A DNA stretch of 64,000 nt from Diogma glabrata (Eukaryota; Arthropoda; Insecta; Diptera; Cylindrotomidae), in the NCBI GenBank assembly GCA_963693315.1, contig OY856186.1, positions 234,988,604-235,052,603 on the forward strand. The letters are read 5' to 3'. Positions 34,130-46,760 of this stretch are shown piece after piece. The translations under genes were made by a program, and so were the position numbers. How positions within the stretch are numbered: position 1 is the stretch's first letter; the number at the start of each line of letters is the position of its first letter. The notes under the pieces are model-generated. The model was not told the DNA's origin, did not search any database, and worked only from the letters and a program-made list of their open reading frames with translations.

Positions 34130-34211
34130 ATAGCGTCTCATCATCAAGAATTATTTCAAAGCTAAGATTGAGGGTGCTACCGTTGACTGAATACAGTTCA
34201 TTTGCCACTAC
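34130..34211 (+). repeat. Dispersed SINE-like repeat, copy 2, left part
   Basis: Begins GCGTCTCATCATCAAGAATTA and runs to GCCACTAC, where the hAT-like transposon interrupts it. The rest continues at 52776. Confidence 0.8.
34204..34211. repeat. hAT-like target-site duplication (left)
   Basis: GCCACTAC, perfectly repeated at 52776-52783. Eight bases is the hAT signature. Confidence 0.85.
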
Positions 34212-34628
34212 AGGGCTCCCGTTTTAAAGTCAGATTGAAAAAAATGGAAAAAATGGAAATTTTTCGCTAAAAAAATGGAAAAAATGGAAAACATACAATT
34301 TAAAATGTGTAATACATAGGGTATCTTAGAATATTACGGTAAAAAAAATCCCTGTTTTTTCAGGTTATCCAGACTCGGTTTTTAATTTTTTCAGAAAATG
34401 TTTAAACTTATTCATTTGTTAACACTTTTAATCGTTAATATAACAAAAACCTTGACTCGTAAATTTCAGATTGAACGATTCTCGTACATATTGTTTTTAA
34501 AATTGAAATAAAATGAATTGTTAAATTATTTTTATGAAGAAATGGAACTAAAAGATTATTTGATTGAATCTGAGTACAAAATAGTTGCATTGCATCTCAT
34601 AAGTAAACAATATAAAAACAGATAATTT

Positions 34629-35440
34629 TTAATCCAATAATTCATCTTTAAGTGTTTCAGAAACTAAATTTTTAGTTTTAGTAACTTCATTAACATATTT
34701 CTTAAAACCAGGTGAGAGTAAAGAGGCTTGTTCAACCATTTTGAACAAAGTTTCGTGAGGAATATTTTAATATTTTTAATATATAATATTTTTCATCGGC
34801 TTTTCGATTAGGAGCGTTGAAAGTAAGCAAATAAATTATAAGCGAATCAGATCATACAAATTCAACCACAGATCAATTCGTTGCTTTAACTCCAGCGTTA
34901 AATGCATTACTAATTTTACGTAAGCCGCAGCTGCCCAGATTCAGAATTTCTTTATTACTCGAATCATGTGCTAAGTCCACCTTTAGATGTCAAATAGATT
35001 TTAAGTTAACATTAGTTCCGTTCATCGAAACTTGAATCCAAGTTTTGGTTCATGGAATGCATAATATGAAAGTTTCTTACAAATTTTCGGCAGTAGTATG
35101 TCCCAAATAGATTGATATTAAACAGGTAATCGTTCGTGATTTGTTTTTATCACCATTCTATATACCATCATTCTTACAATATCAATTTGCTGCTTTAGAC
35201 TCTCATGCAAATAAGTTACAGCAAAATATATTTTTTGAATTGAGTCGATTCAGTTCGATATAATTATTAATTCTATATATCATTGTACCGGTACCTTGGA
35301 ATTTAGTTAGTTTTAATTTTCGTTCAATTTCACTGACAGAAAACATTGTCTTCATCATAGAAACGCTAATTACAAAGATCAAATACCACAATGTAACACA
35401 GTCTTTTAAAAAAAATTTCATCGTGTTGGACAAAGCGAGG
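34629..35440 (-). pseudogene. hAT-like transposase remnant
   Basis: Two readable pieces on the minus strand. One, near 34870-34985, reads NLGSCGLRKISNAFNAGVKA, similar in style to the GSCGLH...AF segment of hAT-like transposases. The other, 34629-34760, reads ETLFKMVEQASLLSPGFKKY and ends with a stop, like a C-terminus. Stops and frameshifts separate them. A 76-codon frame at 35203-35433 may be a further piece, but I cannot place it. Confidence 0.5.
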
Positions 35441-35964
35441 CACTTGTGAATAATTTAGGTCACGACAAGTGGCATACAATTATAAACTTTTTATTTATAA
35501 ACTGTTCCTAATAGGAACGATATTCTTTTTAGTATTTTTCTGGTGAAAATTTATGTTTTTAATTATGAATAATTTATTTAAATCTAGCATAAGTTGATCA
35601 ATATAACATGTAGGCTTTCTATCGTCTTGGACTTCACACAGTTCGGAGTTTACTAGCTTGCAGTTTCACACCTGCATATTATACGAAGTGAAAGTAATAA
35701 CTGCAAGTCTGGTTTACCATCATCATCATGAACCGTACTCCACTAGGAAGCATATGGAAATATATTACGGAAGCTTTTTAAAATACATTTCTTTGCACAT
35801 TTTGTTCTCATTTACACATTTAGTGGTTGCATTCGGCACATTTAGTGGTCGCCGAATTACAATAACATATTATTGTATGTGCAATAGTATTGCAAACCTC
35901 ATGGATAATTTTTTAATTAATTAAATAATTAGAAAAATACTAAGATCCATTTTATGTTTCCCAA

Positions 35965-36037
35965 ACCTTCGCCGTAAATCGAACGCAGGTGTTTTGTGTT
36001 AAAAGGAAAGCGTGTTAACACTTAAACCACTTCTGTT
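35965..36037 (-). repeat. tRNA-derived SINE head (minus strand)
   Basis: On the minus strand, TGGTTTAAGTGTTAACACGC (36010-36029) fits a Pol III box A and GCGTTCGATTT (35976-35986) fits box B, about 23 bases apart. The sequence resembles a decayed tRNA. No intact cloverleaf is claimed. Confidence 0.5.
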
Positions 36038-36055
36038 ATTTGGATTTAATAATTG

Positions 36056-37310
36056 TTCACATTATATAATCATGTAGTATAGTTGTAATTGAAGCCATTT
36101 TGAAAACATTTTTCGTTAATCGATTCCACCAGTATACGAAATGAGAAAAGAAGGAATTGGTATAAATAGATGTTTCCACATATGAGACCTCTAAGGTATG
36201 CTTATAAGAATGCCAAGATTGTCTTGTGGCTCGTGAAGATCTACGTAATGGAGGCATTAAGTGATTAATTTTTTTAGAGCACAGCGTAGTATAATGTAAA
36301 TGCTCCAACAACTCTTGTATGATCGGCTTCAACACGCCTATGAACTCTGTCGACAAAATTTAGATGTTTCTGGTATACTGCAACCCATAAATTGGGATAG
36401 AATTCGTGGATTGGTCGTATAAATTCTTTATACATCGTAGTTATTTCAGATGGAGACAAAAATTTGACTACAACGTACGAAGCCAAGTCGTTGGGACTCT
36501 AATTTCGCCACAGAACATATGTGATCATGCCATTTTCGTTTGTGGTTTATATTAGTACGAAATAGTTAAGTGCAGGTGAGTTTAATAATGCCAGTCTGGA
36601 AAACTTTTCAAAACAGGAGCTATAGAGTGAGGTTTTATAGGACAAAACTAGAATTAAATGTCATAAGGTTCAGTATACACCAGTTCCGATTGATTCAAGA
36701 TCTAGATTTTAGTCCAGAATTGATTTAAGATCCAAGGATTGAACCATTTTTCTACGAGTATAATTAGCAGTTAGACTAGATGGCTGTTTCTTCTTTTCTT
36801 CTTCATTCTCTTAATATATGAATATTATATAGAACTTCGGAAGAGCTATATATTGGGTTTGTGGTGCTAGATAACAAACCGTTAAAAAAGATCAGAAAAA
36901 GGGGTGGCGAAAGAACCGAACCCTGATTAATGCAGGCTTGAATTGAGAAATTATCCGAAACAACACCAACTACTAAGAGATCTCTGGAATAAAAAGACTA
37001 AAAATAAAATTAATTTGTTGATAAGAGCCGATGCCAAACTCTATCAAACGCCTTGGATATATCAAGGGAAATGTTATGAGACTCACCAAAGTCATGAATT
37101 GCTACACCCTATTTCTCCGTGAGGACTGGATTAGGTGCAGTGATGAAGATATTATCAATTGTGTCTTTAAGAGAATTAAACGCGTCCAATGGGGTGATTA
37201 TGATGGTAAGGATAACTACGGTGTAAATAACACAAATAGATGTCATGTTTATTTGCGATGACTTTGAGACAGATAAAGCAGAATACAGAAATACTACTTG
37301 TTTCATACTG
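36056..37310 (-). pseudogene. Decayed CR1-like LINE reverse transcriptase
   Basis: Minus-strand pieces in several frames. NISLDISKAFDRVWHRLLS (about 37020-37085) is RT motif A, and NQGSVLSPPLF (about 36900-36930) is the SP motif. YKEFIRPIHEFYPNLW with VDRVHRRVEA (36274-36486) corresponds to the thumb region. The C-terminus is PPLRRSSRATRQSWHSYKH...FSHFVYWWNRL (36056-36356). The YADD part and many other residues are lost to deletions and stops. Confidence 0.75.
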
Positions 37311-38388
37311 GGGGAGCTTTGTATGTTTAAAATCCTTATGTATATATGTATATCATTACAACACGGTGTTTAGAGCTCCGGAGAATGATTTTTACAGCCG
37401 AATCGTACATTATTGATATTTGAAACTTGTGTTTCACCTAGCTCAAGTAAATGAGGTTTGTTTTGGTTGAGATCGTATTGGATGCCAAGAAAGTTTTTTT
37501 AGATACCAAGGATGTTAATGATATCGATTACGAAGTTGGAGAACGAAGCTAAATAATGGCTAAATAAACAGATTAATAGGAGAAATAACAAATACCAAAA
37601 CCAGAAGGAAGAAATAGAGTAACACAACAAAGGCCACAAAGATTCGTTTGTGGAGAAAATAAAAGGTACTTCAAAAAAATTGAGGTTGGGGATGTGTACA
37701 ATTATTTCTCAACAAGTGTACAAGCATTTCTCAACGTTTTGGATCATAACCAGTCTAACTGGGCAAACAAAAATGTCCGTCTGTATGCCATTGAAATGTT
37801 TTAGGGAAAATTGAAAACGACAGATATTTCAGTCTTCATCAATCACTATACCAAACCCTTCGGCCTTCCCACAGACCAAAGTTTTTGATATATCGGAGTA
37901 GGAGGTTTTAAGTCCATATTTTATAAATACTTTGAGATTGTTTATCGAAATTTATGATATTTAATGAAATCTTCGGGTTTGCATTAGATTTATTCGGGTT
38001 TATGTTTTGTAGTAGTTGGCAACCCAACCCTATTCTAATATAAATGTCCATGCAAAATTACATTTGTCTGCAGGTTAACAGAAAAATATTTTAATTTAAG
38101 TTTTCAGCGTTTTTTATAATAAATAAGGGACTTTTTGTCGACTTTGTCGGTGTTTTTGGATGCCAACGTTTCGGTAGCGGCTTTTGCTCTTTATATATTA
38201 AGGCAAAATTAACAAAACTGCAGTCAAATTCTGTAACTGTGAAGCGGTGAAGTGATAAAAATTTCTTCGTTTCTTTTCATTAAAAAACTTATCATTTCAC
38301 CGCTTCACAATTACAGAATTTGGCTGCTAGTGCTGGACAGAGCAAAGAAACAATTTTCATTTTCTTTCACTTTCAAAACGACAGCATC
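37311..38388. other. Non-coding stretch with a hairpin
   Basis: No gene recognised. An inverted repeat lies at 38221-38327, with arms of about 37 bp around CTGTAACTGTGAAGCGGTGA and a spacer of about 30 bp, looking like a small foldback element or MITE. Confidence 0.55.
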
Positions 38389-38390
38389 TA

Positions 38391-39872
<1,482 letters not shown>

Positions 39873-39999
39873 GCACCAAAAGTGCTTAAAATTTAATTAT
39901 TATTCTGTTAACTTGTAAACAAAGATAATGTTACATGGACATCTATATTAGAATTAAAACTATGTTTATAACTTTTAATTACCATATTAATGTACATAA

Positions 40000-40147
40000 A
40001 CATTAGCTGCATTTCATGAAACAGTGTGATCCGGATCCGCTTAAGTTTTACATGTAAACTGAGATCCAAAAACAAAGTTGGATCTCATTTTACATGTAAA
40101 ACTTATGCGAATCCGGATCACACGGTTTCATGAAATGCAGCTAATGT
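40000..40147. mobile_element. Foldback MITE (148 bp)
   Basis: Near-perfect palindrome. The arm ACATTAGCTGCATTTCATGA...GATCCGGAT...TTTTACATGTAAA...GAGATCCA matches its reverse complement to the right, with a loop of about 14 bp. The arms have few mismatches. A transposon-derived miniature element is likely, but its superfamily is unclear. Confidence 0.75.
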
Positions 40148-40261
40148 CTTTTATATAAACAGAAATATCCATTCAAATAAAATCTAGAATATAAATTGGT
40201 TTAGTGCCCATCTCAATGTCGATTGTCGTCCAAACTCGTAGATCAGTAGAGTATGGAAAAC

Positions 40262-40273
40262 AGTAAAATATGT
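40262..40273. repeat. Target duplication left of PLE composite
   Basis: AGTAAAATATGT, repeated exactly at 52237-52248, flanks the whole PLE composite and shows that it entered as one unit. Confidence 0.8.
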
Positions 40274-40338
40274 AACTACAATCACGTAATAGTTTTTATT
40301 CAAAAACTTTTACCAAGTCATAGACCATAAATTTCTTT

Positions 40339-40404
40339 CTTTATTAGGTTTTTAATTCAAATATTTCGGAGTTGTATGACTCCCTCATCAGTGAAACTAT
40401 AAAA
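40339..40404 (-). ncRNA. Hammerhead ribozyme core, PLE copy 1
   Basis: Minus strand: CTGATGA (40385-40391), a helix GGAGT/ACTCC, then GAAA (40364-40367). Flanks TTTATAGTTT and AAACCTAATAAA can form an imperfect outer stem. Hammerhead motifs in PLE terminal repeats are established. This copy has an intact core. Confidence 0.65.
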
Positions 40405-40829
40405 AATTTAATATGAGTAACATCTAAAAATAATTCTTATGTTAAATCGGAAATTATAATACATACATTGGAAACAGTTTAGAATCTTAGAACATATTTT
40501 TGAACACTACACATTCGTAATATTTGTATAAAATAAACAATCACATTTTAAAAACTAATGCAAATATTATAAATTAACAAAAAACAGTAATACATATTAA
40601 AAATATAAAATGAAAATAAATTAATTAAAAATTTTGAAAAAACGATGATGACTAGACTATAATGTACAAGGTAATGTTAAAATAAATACAATTGTCATTA
40701 TGTTACTGACATCTGTATTTAAGTATTCCCAATTATGTGTGGTATTTGATTTTTCTAATCTGCTAACTATTAAACTTATTGGTATGAGCTAAGATGCAAA
40801 CCTTTAACAACTTGACGATGATGGTGAAA

Positions 40830-42870
40830 TTAATGTTGAAGTTTGAGGATTTGTGTATATGCTGGACTTAATTTATCAATGTCTGATCTAAGGTTAATTG
40901 ATTTACGTCTATTTTTGTATATGGAAATTGATTCTAGTGTAAGTCTTTTAGTCCATGAATCTTCTTTTGTGATGACATTTGTATCTTTATAATTGAAAGA
41001 ATGTCCAGTTTGTTTGGTGTGTTCAAACGCAGCAGTATTATTTGTTTTAGTTACATTTGTCTTAATATCATTGATGTGTTGTTTTAACCTGGAACCAAGC
41101 TTCTGGCCAGTTTGGCCAATGTAGAGACCGTCACAATCATTGCATTGAAAAGAGTATATTACCCCATGTAGATCTGTAGACTTTAATTTAGTGTAGGGCA
41201 TGCCAGTAGTTTTACGAACCGTTGTGAATGGTTTGAATCCAAGCTTGATGTTTTTATCATTAGTAACAAAAAGCTTATTAAGGCTTTCAGATAGATTTTT
41301 TGTGTATACTAACCCATCATATTTAAAACTAGTATGTGTGGAAGTTAACGATTGATTGGGGTTTATATTCTGATTGTTGTACCGTTTAATCAATTGATTA
41401 ATGAGTTTACGGGGGTATCCATTCATGTGTAAAATACTATAAATTTTAGTGAGTGTATTAGCTTTGTACTCGTTTGATGTAACTCCTAGCATTCTTGATA
41501 TTAGACCATAGGCCATACTATTTTTTTGGTGTTGTGGATGTTCTGAATAATAATGTAATAATCTATTCTTTGCAGTTGGTTTTTGATAGTGACTAGTTAG
41601 TATTTGGTTTCCATCTTTCCTATGAATTAATATGTCTAAGTACGGGATGGTAGAATTATCTTCAGTTTCATATGTGAATTTGATGGAAGGATGTTCATGG
41701 TTTAAAATTTGGTAGAAATTTTCCATTTCATCTTCGGGGATGAATGCCAATATATCATCCACATATTTTACTAAAAGAGTTGGATTGAGACCTGCTTTAT
41801 TAATGACAGAATCTAACAAGTCAGTGATAACAAAATCAGCTAATGTGCTCGAAACTGGTCCACCTATTGTAAGACCATCTTTTTGCTTATAGCATTGGTT
41901 ATCAAAGATTAAATAATTGGAGTCGACTACACAAAGTGTTATCATTTCCTTAAAAGTTTGTTCTGGTATGTTTGTTAGTTGTTGTATTAATGGCCATCTT
42001 TTTTGTATAGATTGATGTACTAATTCAATGGGAATCTGTTCAAACATGGAAACAACATCAAATGATACCATGAGCTCATCATCAGATATTGTTGTGTTGT
42101 TTAATAACTGTTTAAGATGAAAAGAATTTTTAATGTTGTACATATTGTTAGTTATTGCATTTGTTAAAATGGAGTTCAAGTATTTGGCCATCTTGTACGT
42201 GGGAGAGTTACTTGAATTGATTATGATACGTGCCCCAGGTTTGTGAATCTTCGGAGTAGCACGAGGTCGTGGTGGTTGAGCTGTGAATGTTACTAATCTT
42301 TTTTTTTCATTGCTTTGTTAATATATCCATGTTTAAACAACTTCCGTACTATGGTATTATTTTTTGTCTCCAATTTTATCGTGGGATCCAATGTTAGTTT
42401 TCTAAACTTTATCGGATTATTGAGATGGTCGTGGATAATTTTATTATATTCACATCGATCCATAGCAATGGTGACATTTCCTTTGTCAGCTTCTGTTATG
42501 ATAATGTTAGGACTGTTCTTAAGAAAGTTACGTGTTTTTTTATTGGCTGAATGTAATGTTTTTTGAAGTCTATTCATATGAGAATTTTTGTGAAAATGAT
42601 TTGATATAATAGTGGCGGCCTTACCACGTATGGCATTATGTTCATCTGCTGGTTCCATCTTAGTTATTATATTTTCAACATCAGTGATTAATCTGTTAAG
42701 TGGTATTTCTTTATTTGACTGTGCTACAGCAAATTTTGGTCCTAATGCTAACATCATTCGTACATCTTCCGGTAAATCAGTTTCAGTTAGAACTTTCAGC
42801 CATTCTTCATTGTATGTCAGTTGTGGAGTTTGTGCGTAGATTAAAGACTGAAATTTCTTATCTAAAATCG
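40830..42870 (-). pseudogene. PLE copy 1: RT and GIY-YIG protein, frameshifted
   Basis: The PLE protein is encoded in two frames. The upstream part (42293-42870) reads DKKFQSLIYAQTPQLTYNEE to NKAMKKKD and stops early. The downstream part (40830-about 42296) carries the rest: SFDVVSMFEQ, QKDGLTIGGPVSS, YVDDI, then GVIYSF...LYIGQTG and TLESISIYKN. The break is two extra A in the run after GCAATG (nine here, seven in the other copies, near 42292-42301). The 5' end lies beyond the LINE insertion at 46643-46697. Confidence 0.9.
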
Positions 42871-42990
42871 TTTTTTTTTTTTTTTTATTCAAAGTTAGGC
42901 ATGTTTAGTGTTAATTATAATAAATTATAAATTAACGTCTCTGAATATCTGAAGATACCATGCCAACTAGGGATAAGAATGGAATGCAAA

Positions 42991-45126
42991 TTAAGATTCT
43001 CTGAGAAATTTATGAACGTTAACTTTAAAGCCTTGAGGATTAAATTCATCAGGGAAAACCCAGGAAGGTAAGGCATTCCAAAGATGAGAGACTCTGTTGA
43101 AAAAGTCACATTGGAAGGCTACAGTTCTACACCTAATTATTTGAACTGTAAAGGGATGCGCTGCTACGTTTGCTCTGGTGTGACGCGAAAGGTTTGCTAA
43201 TTTAGGTAAAATCGATTTGATCTCTTCAGAAGCTCGTTCATCCATAATATATTTATAAAATATAGTCAAATCAGCAACATTTCTTCTGTGCTGCAAGGAA
43301 TCAAGACCGTTAGTAAGACTTGGGTTACCAATGAGTTTAATAGCTCTACGCTGTACAGAATCAAGGCAGTTGAGACTACTCAAGTAAGCTCCACCTCATA
43401 TGTGAGAACAGTATTCCATGCAGGGACGTATAAAAGATTTATAAACTAAAAGAAGTTGTTCGCTATCGAAAAACTTACGACATCGCCCTAAAAATCCTAA
43501 CTTTTGAACAGCATTCTTAGCCAGATTAAAAATATGAGAATTCCACTTCATATTATTTTCAATCTCAACTCCTAGAAGTCTGACAGACTCATTCTCTAAA
43601 AGATTTTTGGGGCCAAACGTTAATGGAAAAGGATTGGGTGTCGTTATCCTAGAAAAATGACAAACCTGTGTTTTGCTTGTATTGAATTCAACACTGTTAG
43701 CAATACCCCAATCCATAATTGTTTTAAGATCAGTGTTAAGGGAATCTATCAATTTTGACCTACACTCACTAAGCGCTAAGGGTGTATATAGTTTAGGTGC
43801 TTCATGAGACGCATGAAGCGTGCTATCATCAGCAAAACTATGTATAGGATGAACCGTTGAGTCCAACAAATCATTAATATAGATAAGAAAAAGAGTTGGT
43901 GACAAAGCGGAACCCTGAGGAACTCCTGCATTAGTTGAAAAAGTATTCGATGACACACCGTCAACATTGACCCGAAATTTTCTATCAGATATAAAGCTCT
44001 GTGTCCAAGATATAAGCTGCTCGTCTAAACCATAGGATCTCAATTTGCATATAAGGTTGTTATGCCAAACTTTGTCAAATGCCTTGGAAATATCAAGAGC
44101 AACACCGAATGTTTCTCCAAAGTTTTCAAGTGACTTGTTCCAGATATGAGTGACAAAAGACAGCAAATCTCCCGTAGCTCTTCCTTTTCGAAATCCATAT
44201 TGTCTCTCATTAATTAATTTGGAAGACTCTAAGAAGCTCATTAAATTAAAATTGACATATTTTTCAAAAATTTTAGCAACTACCGATAAAATTGAAATGG
44301 GTCTGTAATTCGTAGGATCAGTTTTACTGCCCTTTTTTGAAACTGGCTGTACACTAGCCATTTTCCAAATTTCAGGAAAAATTCCTTTCTTATATGACAA
44401 ATAGAAGATTTTAGTGAGGATTGGTGCTAGCTCCCTAGCAAATGTTTTAAGTATAATTGGAGGAATAAAATCAGGGCCTGTTGCCTTGTTAGTATTGATT
44501 TTCAAAAGCATTTTTCGAACAATGTTTTTCCGAAAAATTATCCGCCTCATTTTATAAGAAACTTTAGAAATAGGTTTAGGTTGGAAATTAGGTTCTTTTA
44601 AAGTAGAATTTAAAGAGAAATAATGCCCAAGCAAATTAGCTTTCTCTTTTGGATCAATGATAGGGACATCTCTATTAACAAGAGGCGGTAGGGAAGATTT
44701 ACAAAAGTTGCTTTGGACAGCCTTTGCGGCTTTATAGAAATTGCGTGAACCAGTCGGATGTTCTGCGAATTTAGATGCTTTTTTCCTATTAAATAGATGT
44801 TTCTCTTCATCTATTAACTTACGACATAAATTTCTCTCTTTACGGTACTGTCTAAGGTTTTCATCGGTTTTGTTTTGATTAAACTTTCGAAAAGCCTTTT
44901 TTTTAACTTTTATAGCTTTTTTGCATTTACTAGAAAACCATAGATCAGTTTTTGGAATGATCAATTTATTAGGAATAAATCTGTGCATACCATCAATTAC
45001 AGTTTCAGAAAAATTTGATGCAGCTATGTCTGGGTCTTGGCCGGTAAGGCAATAGCGTTTCCAAGGAAAACATCTAAAAAAACATTTTAGGTCCTTGCCA
45101 ATCCGCAGCTTTGTAATCCCAAACAT
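42991..45126 (-). pseudogene. CR1-like LINE reverse transcriptase (nonsense mutation)
   Basis: Frame continuous from 45126 to 42991 except for one TGA at 43396-43398, in place of the codon after CSHI in the thumb region. Motifs: KKGSKTDPTNYRPISILS, FRKGRATGDLL, GVALDISKAFDKVWH, AGVPQGSALSPTLFLIYIND, FADDSTLH, VRLLGVEIENNMKWNSH, YKSFIRPCMEYCSH, then LDSVQRRAIKLIGN and FFNRVSHLWNALPSWVF. FADD replaces the more common YADD. The LINE at 60.5-63.8 kb has the same FADD, so it is a family trait. No RNase H. Confidence 0.9.
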
Positions 45127-45856
45127 TGCGAGGATTCGCTTTAAATTGTTTTGGAATTTGTATATTTAGTTGTGTGGAGATCAAATTATGATCTGAACCA
45201 CCCAATGGTTCTGATATTTTAAATTGAACCAGATATGGATCGTTTGTCAAAAATAAATCAAGTAAATTACTACTTTGACCAGGAATGTCAGGAACTCTGG
45301 TTGGCTGGTCTATTATTTGAGTAAAATTGTGATAAAGAGCAAACAACTCAGCCTGTCTACCAACCTCGTCAGTTTTAGAGCTGTGTGTAAGCCATTCTTT
45401 ATTGTGGACATTAAAATCTCCAAGAACTATAAACTTTGCATTAGGATACTCAACCAACCTATCTATCTTCTCAGATAAGTCATGAAAAAAATTAGAGTTC
45501 TCAGGTGAATTAGGTGAACGGTAAAGTCCAAAGACAAACAGCGTTTGACTTGGGCAACTAATTTTTAGTGACACCATATTGTGACATTTTGCATTTAATT
45601 CAAATTTATTTAATCTCACATATGGTATAGTATCCCTAATATAAGCACAAACCCCATGCTTAATGTAGAAAGAGGATTCAAGTTCATAATTGGGACAAAG
45701 GTATCTATTTTTATCTAAGGTCACAGCACGCGCACTGATAATCGTTTCCGTTAAAAACAAAATATCAGGTTTCATAGTTTCAAGAAAAAGATGGACTGAA
45801 TTAAGGTTTATATTCAATCCTCTTATGTTCGCATAGCTAATAGATAATTTTGCCAT
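45074..45856 (-). pseudogene. CR1-like LINE endonuclease
   Basis: 260 codons from an ATG at 45856: MAKLSISYANIRGLN, ILFLTET, LYRSPNSPENSNFF, VLGDFNVHNKEW, LLDLFLTND, GGSDHNLIS. These are the AP-endonuclease motifs. It ends at a stop near 45074 where the RT frame should continue. A T-run of seven (45075-45081 in plus-strand A) is one base too long to keep the frame, so the break is probably a single-base homopolymer insertion. Confidence 0.88.
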
Positions 45857-46325
45857 TTTAATTCATAGAGAAATATCAATGAAAAACATACATACGAAAA
45901 CCACAGTAATGCGAAAACAAACAAACTGAAATTGAAATTGACTACTTCAACAGCTGGACAACCTGAATCTAAGTCTAGGTTCACTGTTAAAATCGACAAT
46001 TAAAATTATGAAATTGTAAACAAAATATTATTTTAGAAACATCAAAACAAAACATCAAAACAAAACATAACTCAAAGACAGGAAACTTTACATAAAGTGT
46101 ACTTAAAACCTTTTATTGAGTCAACAAGACCACAAGAAAACTACCAACGAAACTAATAAAATAACTACAATTCTACATAAAAATAAATAAAATAAAAATT
46201 TGAATGATAAGAAAAACTTATCTGATTTAATTTTTTCTTCTAATTTTTTTTGCAAAATACAAGTATTTCCTATCCTATCCCTTATAATTTTCTTTCACTT
46301 ATTGTTTTCTTTTCAATATTTTGTT

Positions 46326-46520
46326 TTAGAAAATCCTTACACGTTTATTGCTTATCTCATCCTGTTTCAGTTTATTTTGTCCATCATTATAAACAGGGGT
46401 TGTAGTTGCCTCACTCTCACTTTCTTTTATTTCTTTTTTAATTTTATCTATTACTGATTCTTGCAAAATTTCCGGTTCCAATTTAATGTTTATTTCATCT
46501 CCAATTACGAATCTTTCCAT
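46326..46520 (-). CDS. Short ORF at the 5' end of the CR1-like LINE
   Basis: 64 codons from a real ATG (MERFVIGDEINIKLEPEILQ), acidic, rich in Glu and Lys, ending NKRVRIF. It lies where ORF1 is expected but is much shorter and has no zinc knuckle or coiled-coil register that I can see. It may be the remaining N-terminus of a deleted ORF1, or chance. Confidence 0.3.
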   Translation of the reverse strand: MERFVIGDEINIKLEPEILQESVIDKIKKEIKESESEATTTPVYNDGQNKLKQDEISNKRVRIF

Positions 46521-46642
46521 TTTAATTTATAAATTAAAATATTTTGTCAAAGAAATCATTGTCACAAATAACAACAGCTTATATAAACAAACAAAATAAT
46601 TTATCCATTTATTTTTTATTTATTTTTTTTATTTTTTTTTTT

Positions 46643-46697
46643 TTGTTGTAGTGTTGTGTTGTGTCGGTTTCCTAATATTGCAAATAAAAAGATTTAT
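46643..46697 (-). mobile_element. PLE copy 1, 5' piece
   Basis: The reverse complement of 49521-49573 in the full-length copy (CACTACAAC, CCGACACAACACAACA, TTGCAATATTAGGAAACC). It is the missing upstream part of PLE copy 1, displaced by the LINE. A 21-bp filler (46698-46718) separates it from PLE copy 2. Confidence 0.85.
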
Positions 46698-46760
46698 TTT
46701 TATAACTATTATATTAACGCCGCCACTATTATATCAAATCATTTTCACAAAAATTCTCAT

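Larger units (their letters stand above)
42871..46642 (-). mobile_element. CR1-like LINE inserted into PLE copy 1
   Basis: Splits PLE sequence between CTAAAATCG (42870) and TTGTTGTAGTG (46643), which are adjacent in the full-length copy. Its 3' end is a run of 16 T on the plus strand (42871-42886), the poly(A) tail, just after GAATA. It encodes an endonuclease and an RT with a FADD box. The 5' part (46200-46642) is AT-rich with a short ORF. The target duplication is too short or masked by the T-runs to define. Confidence 0.88.

Noticed and set aside
46656..46760. N-terminal extension of the PLE copy 2 frame
   Set aside because: It begins with GTG in antisense PLE sequence and passes through a 21-bp filler. 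It is not homologous to the N-terminus of the full-length PLE protein.
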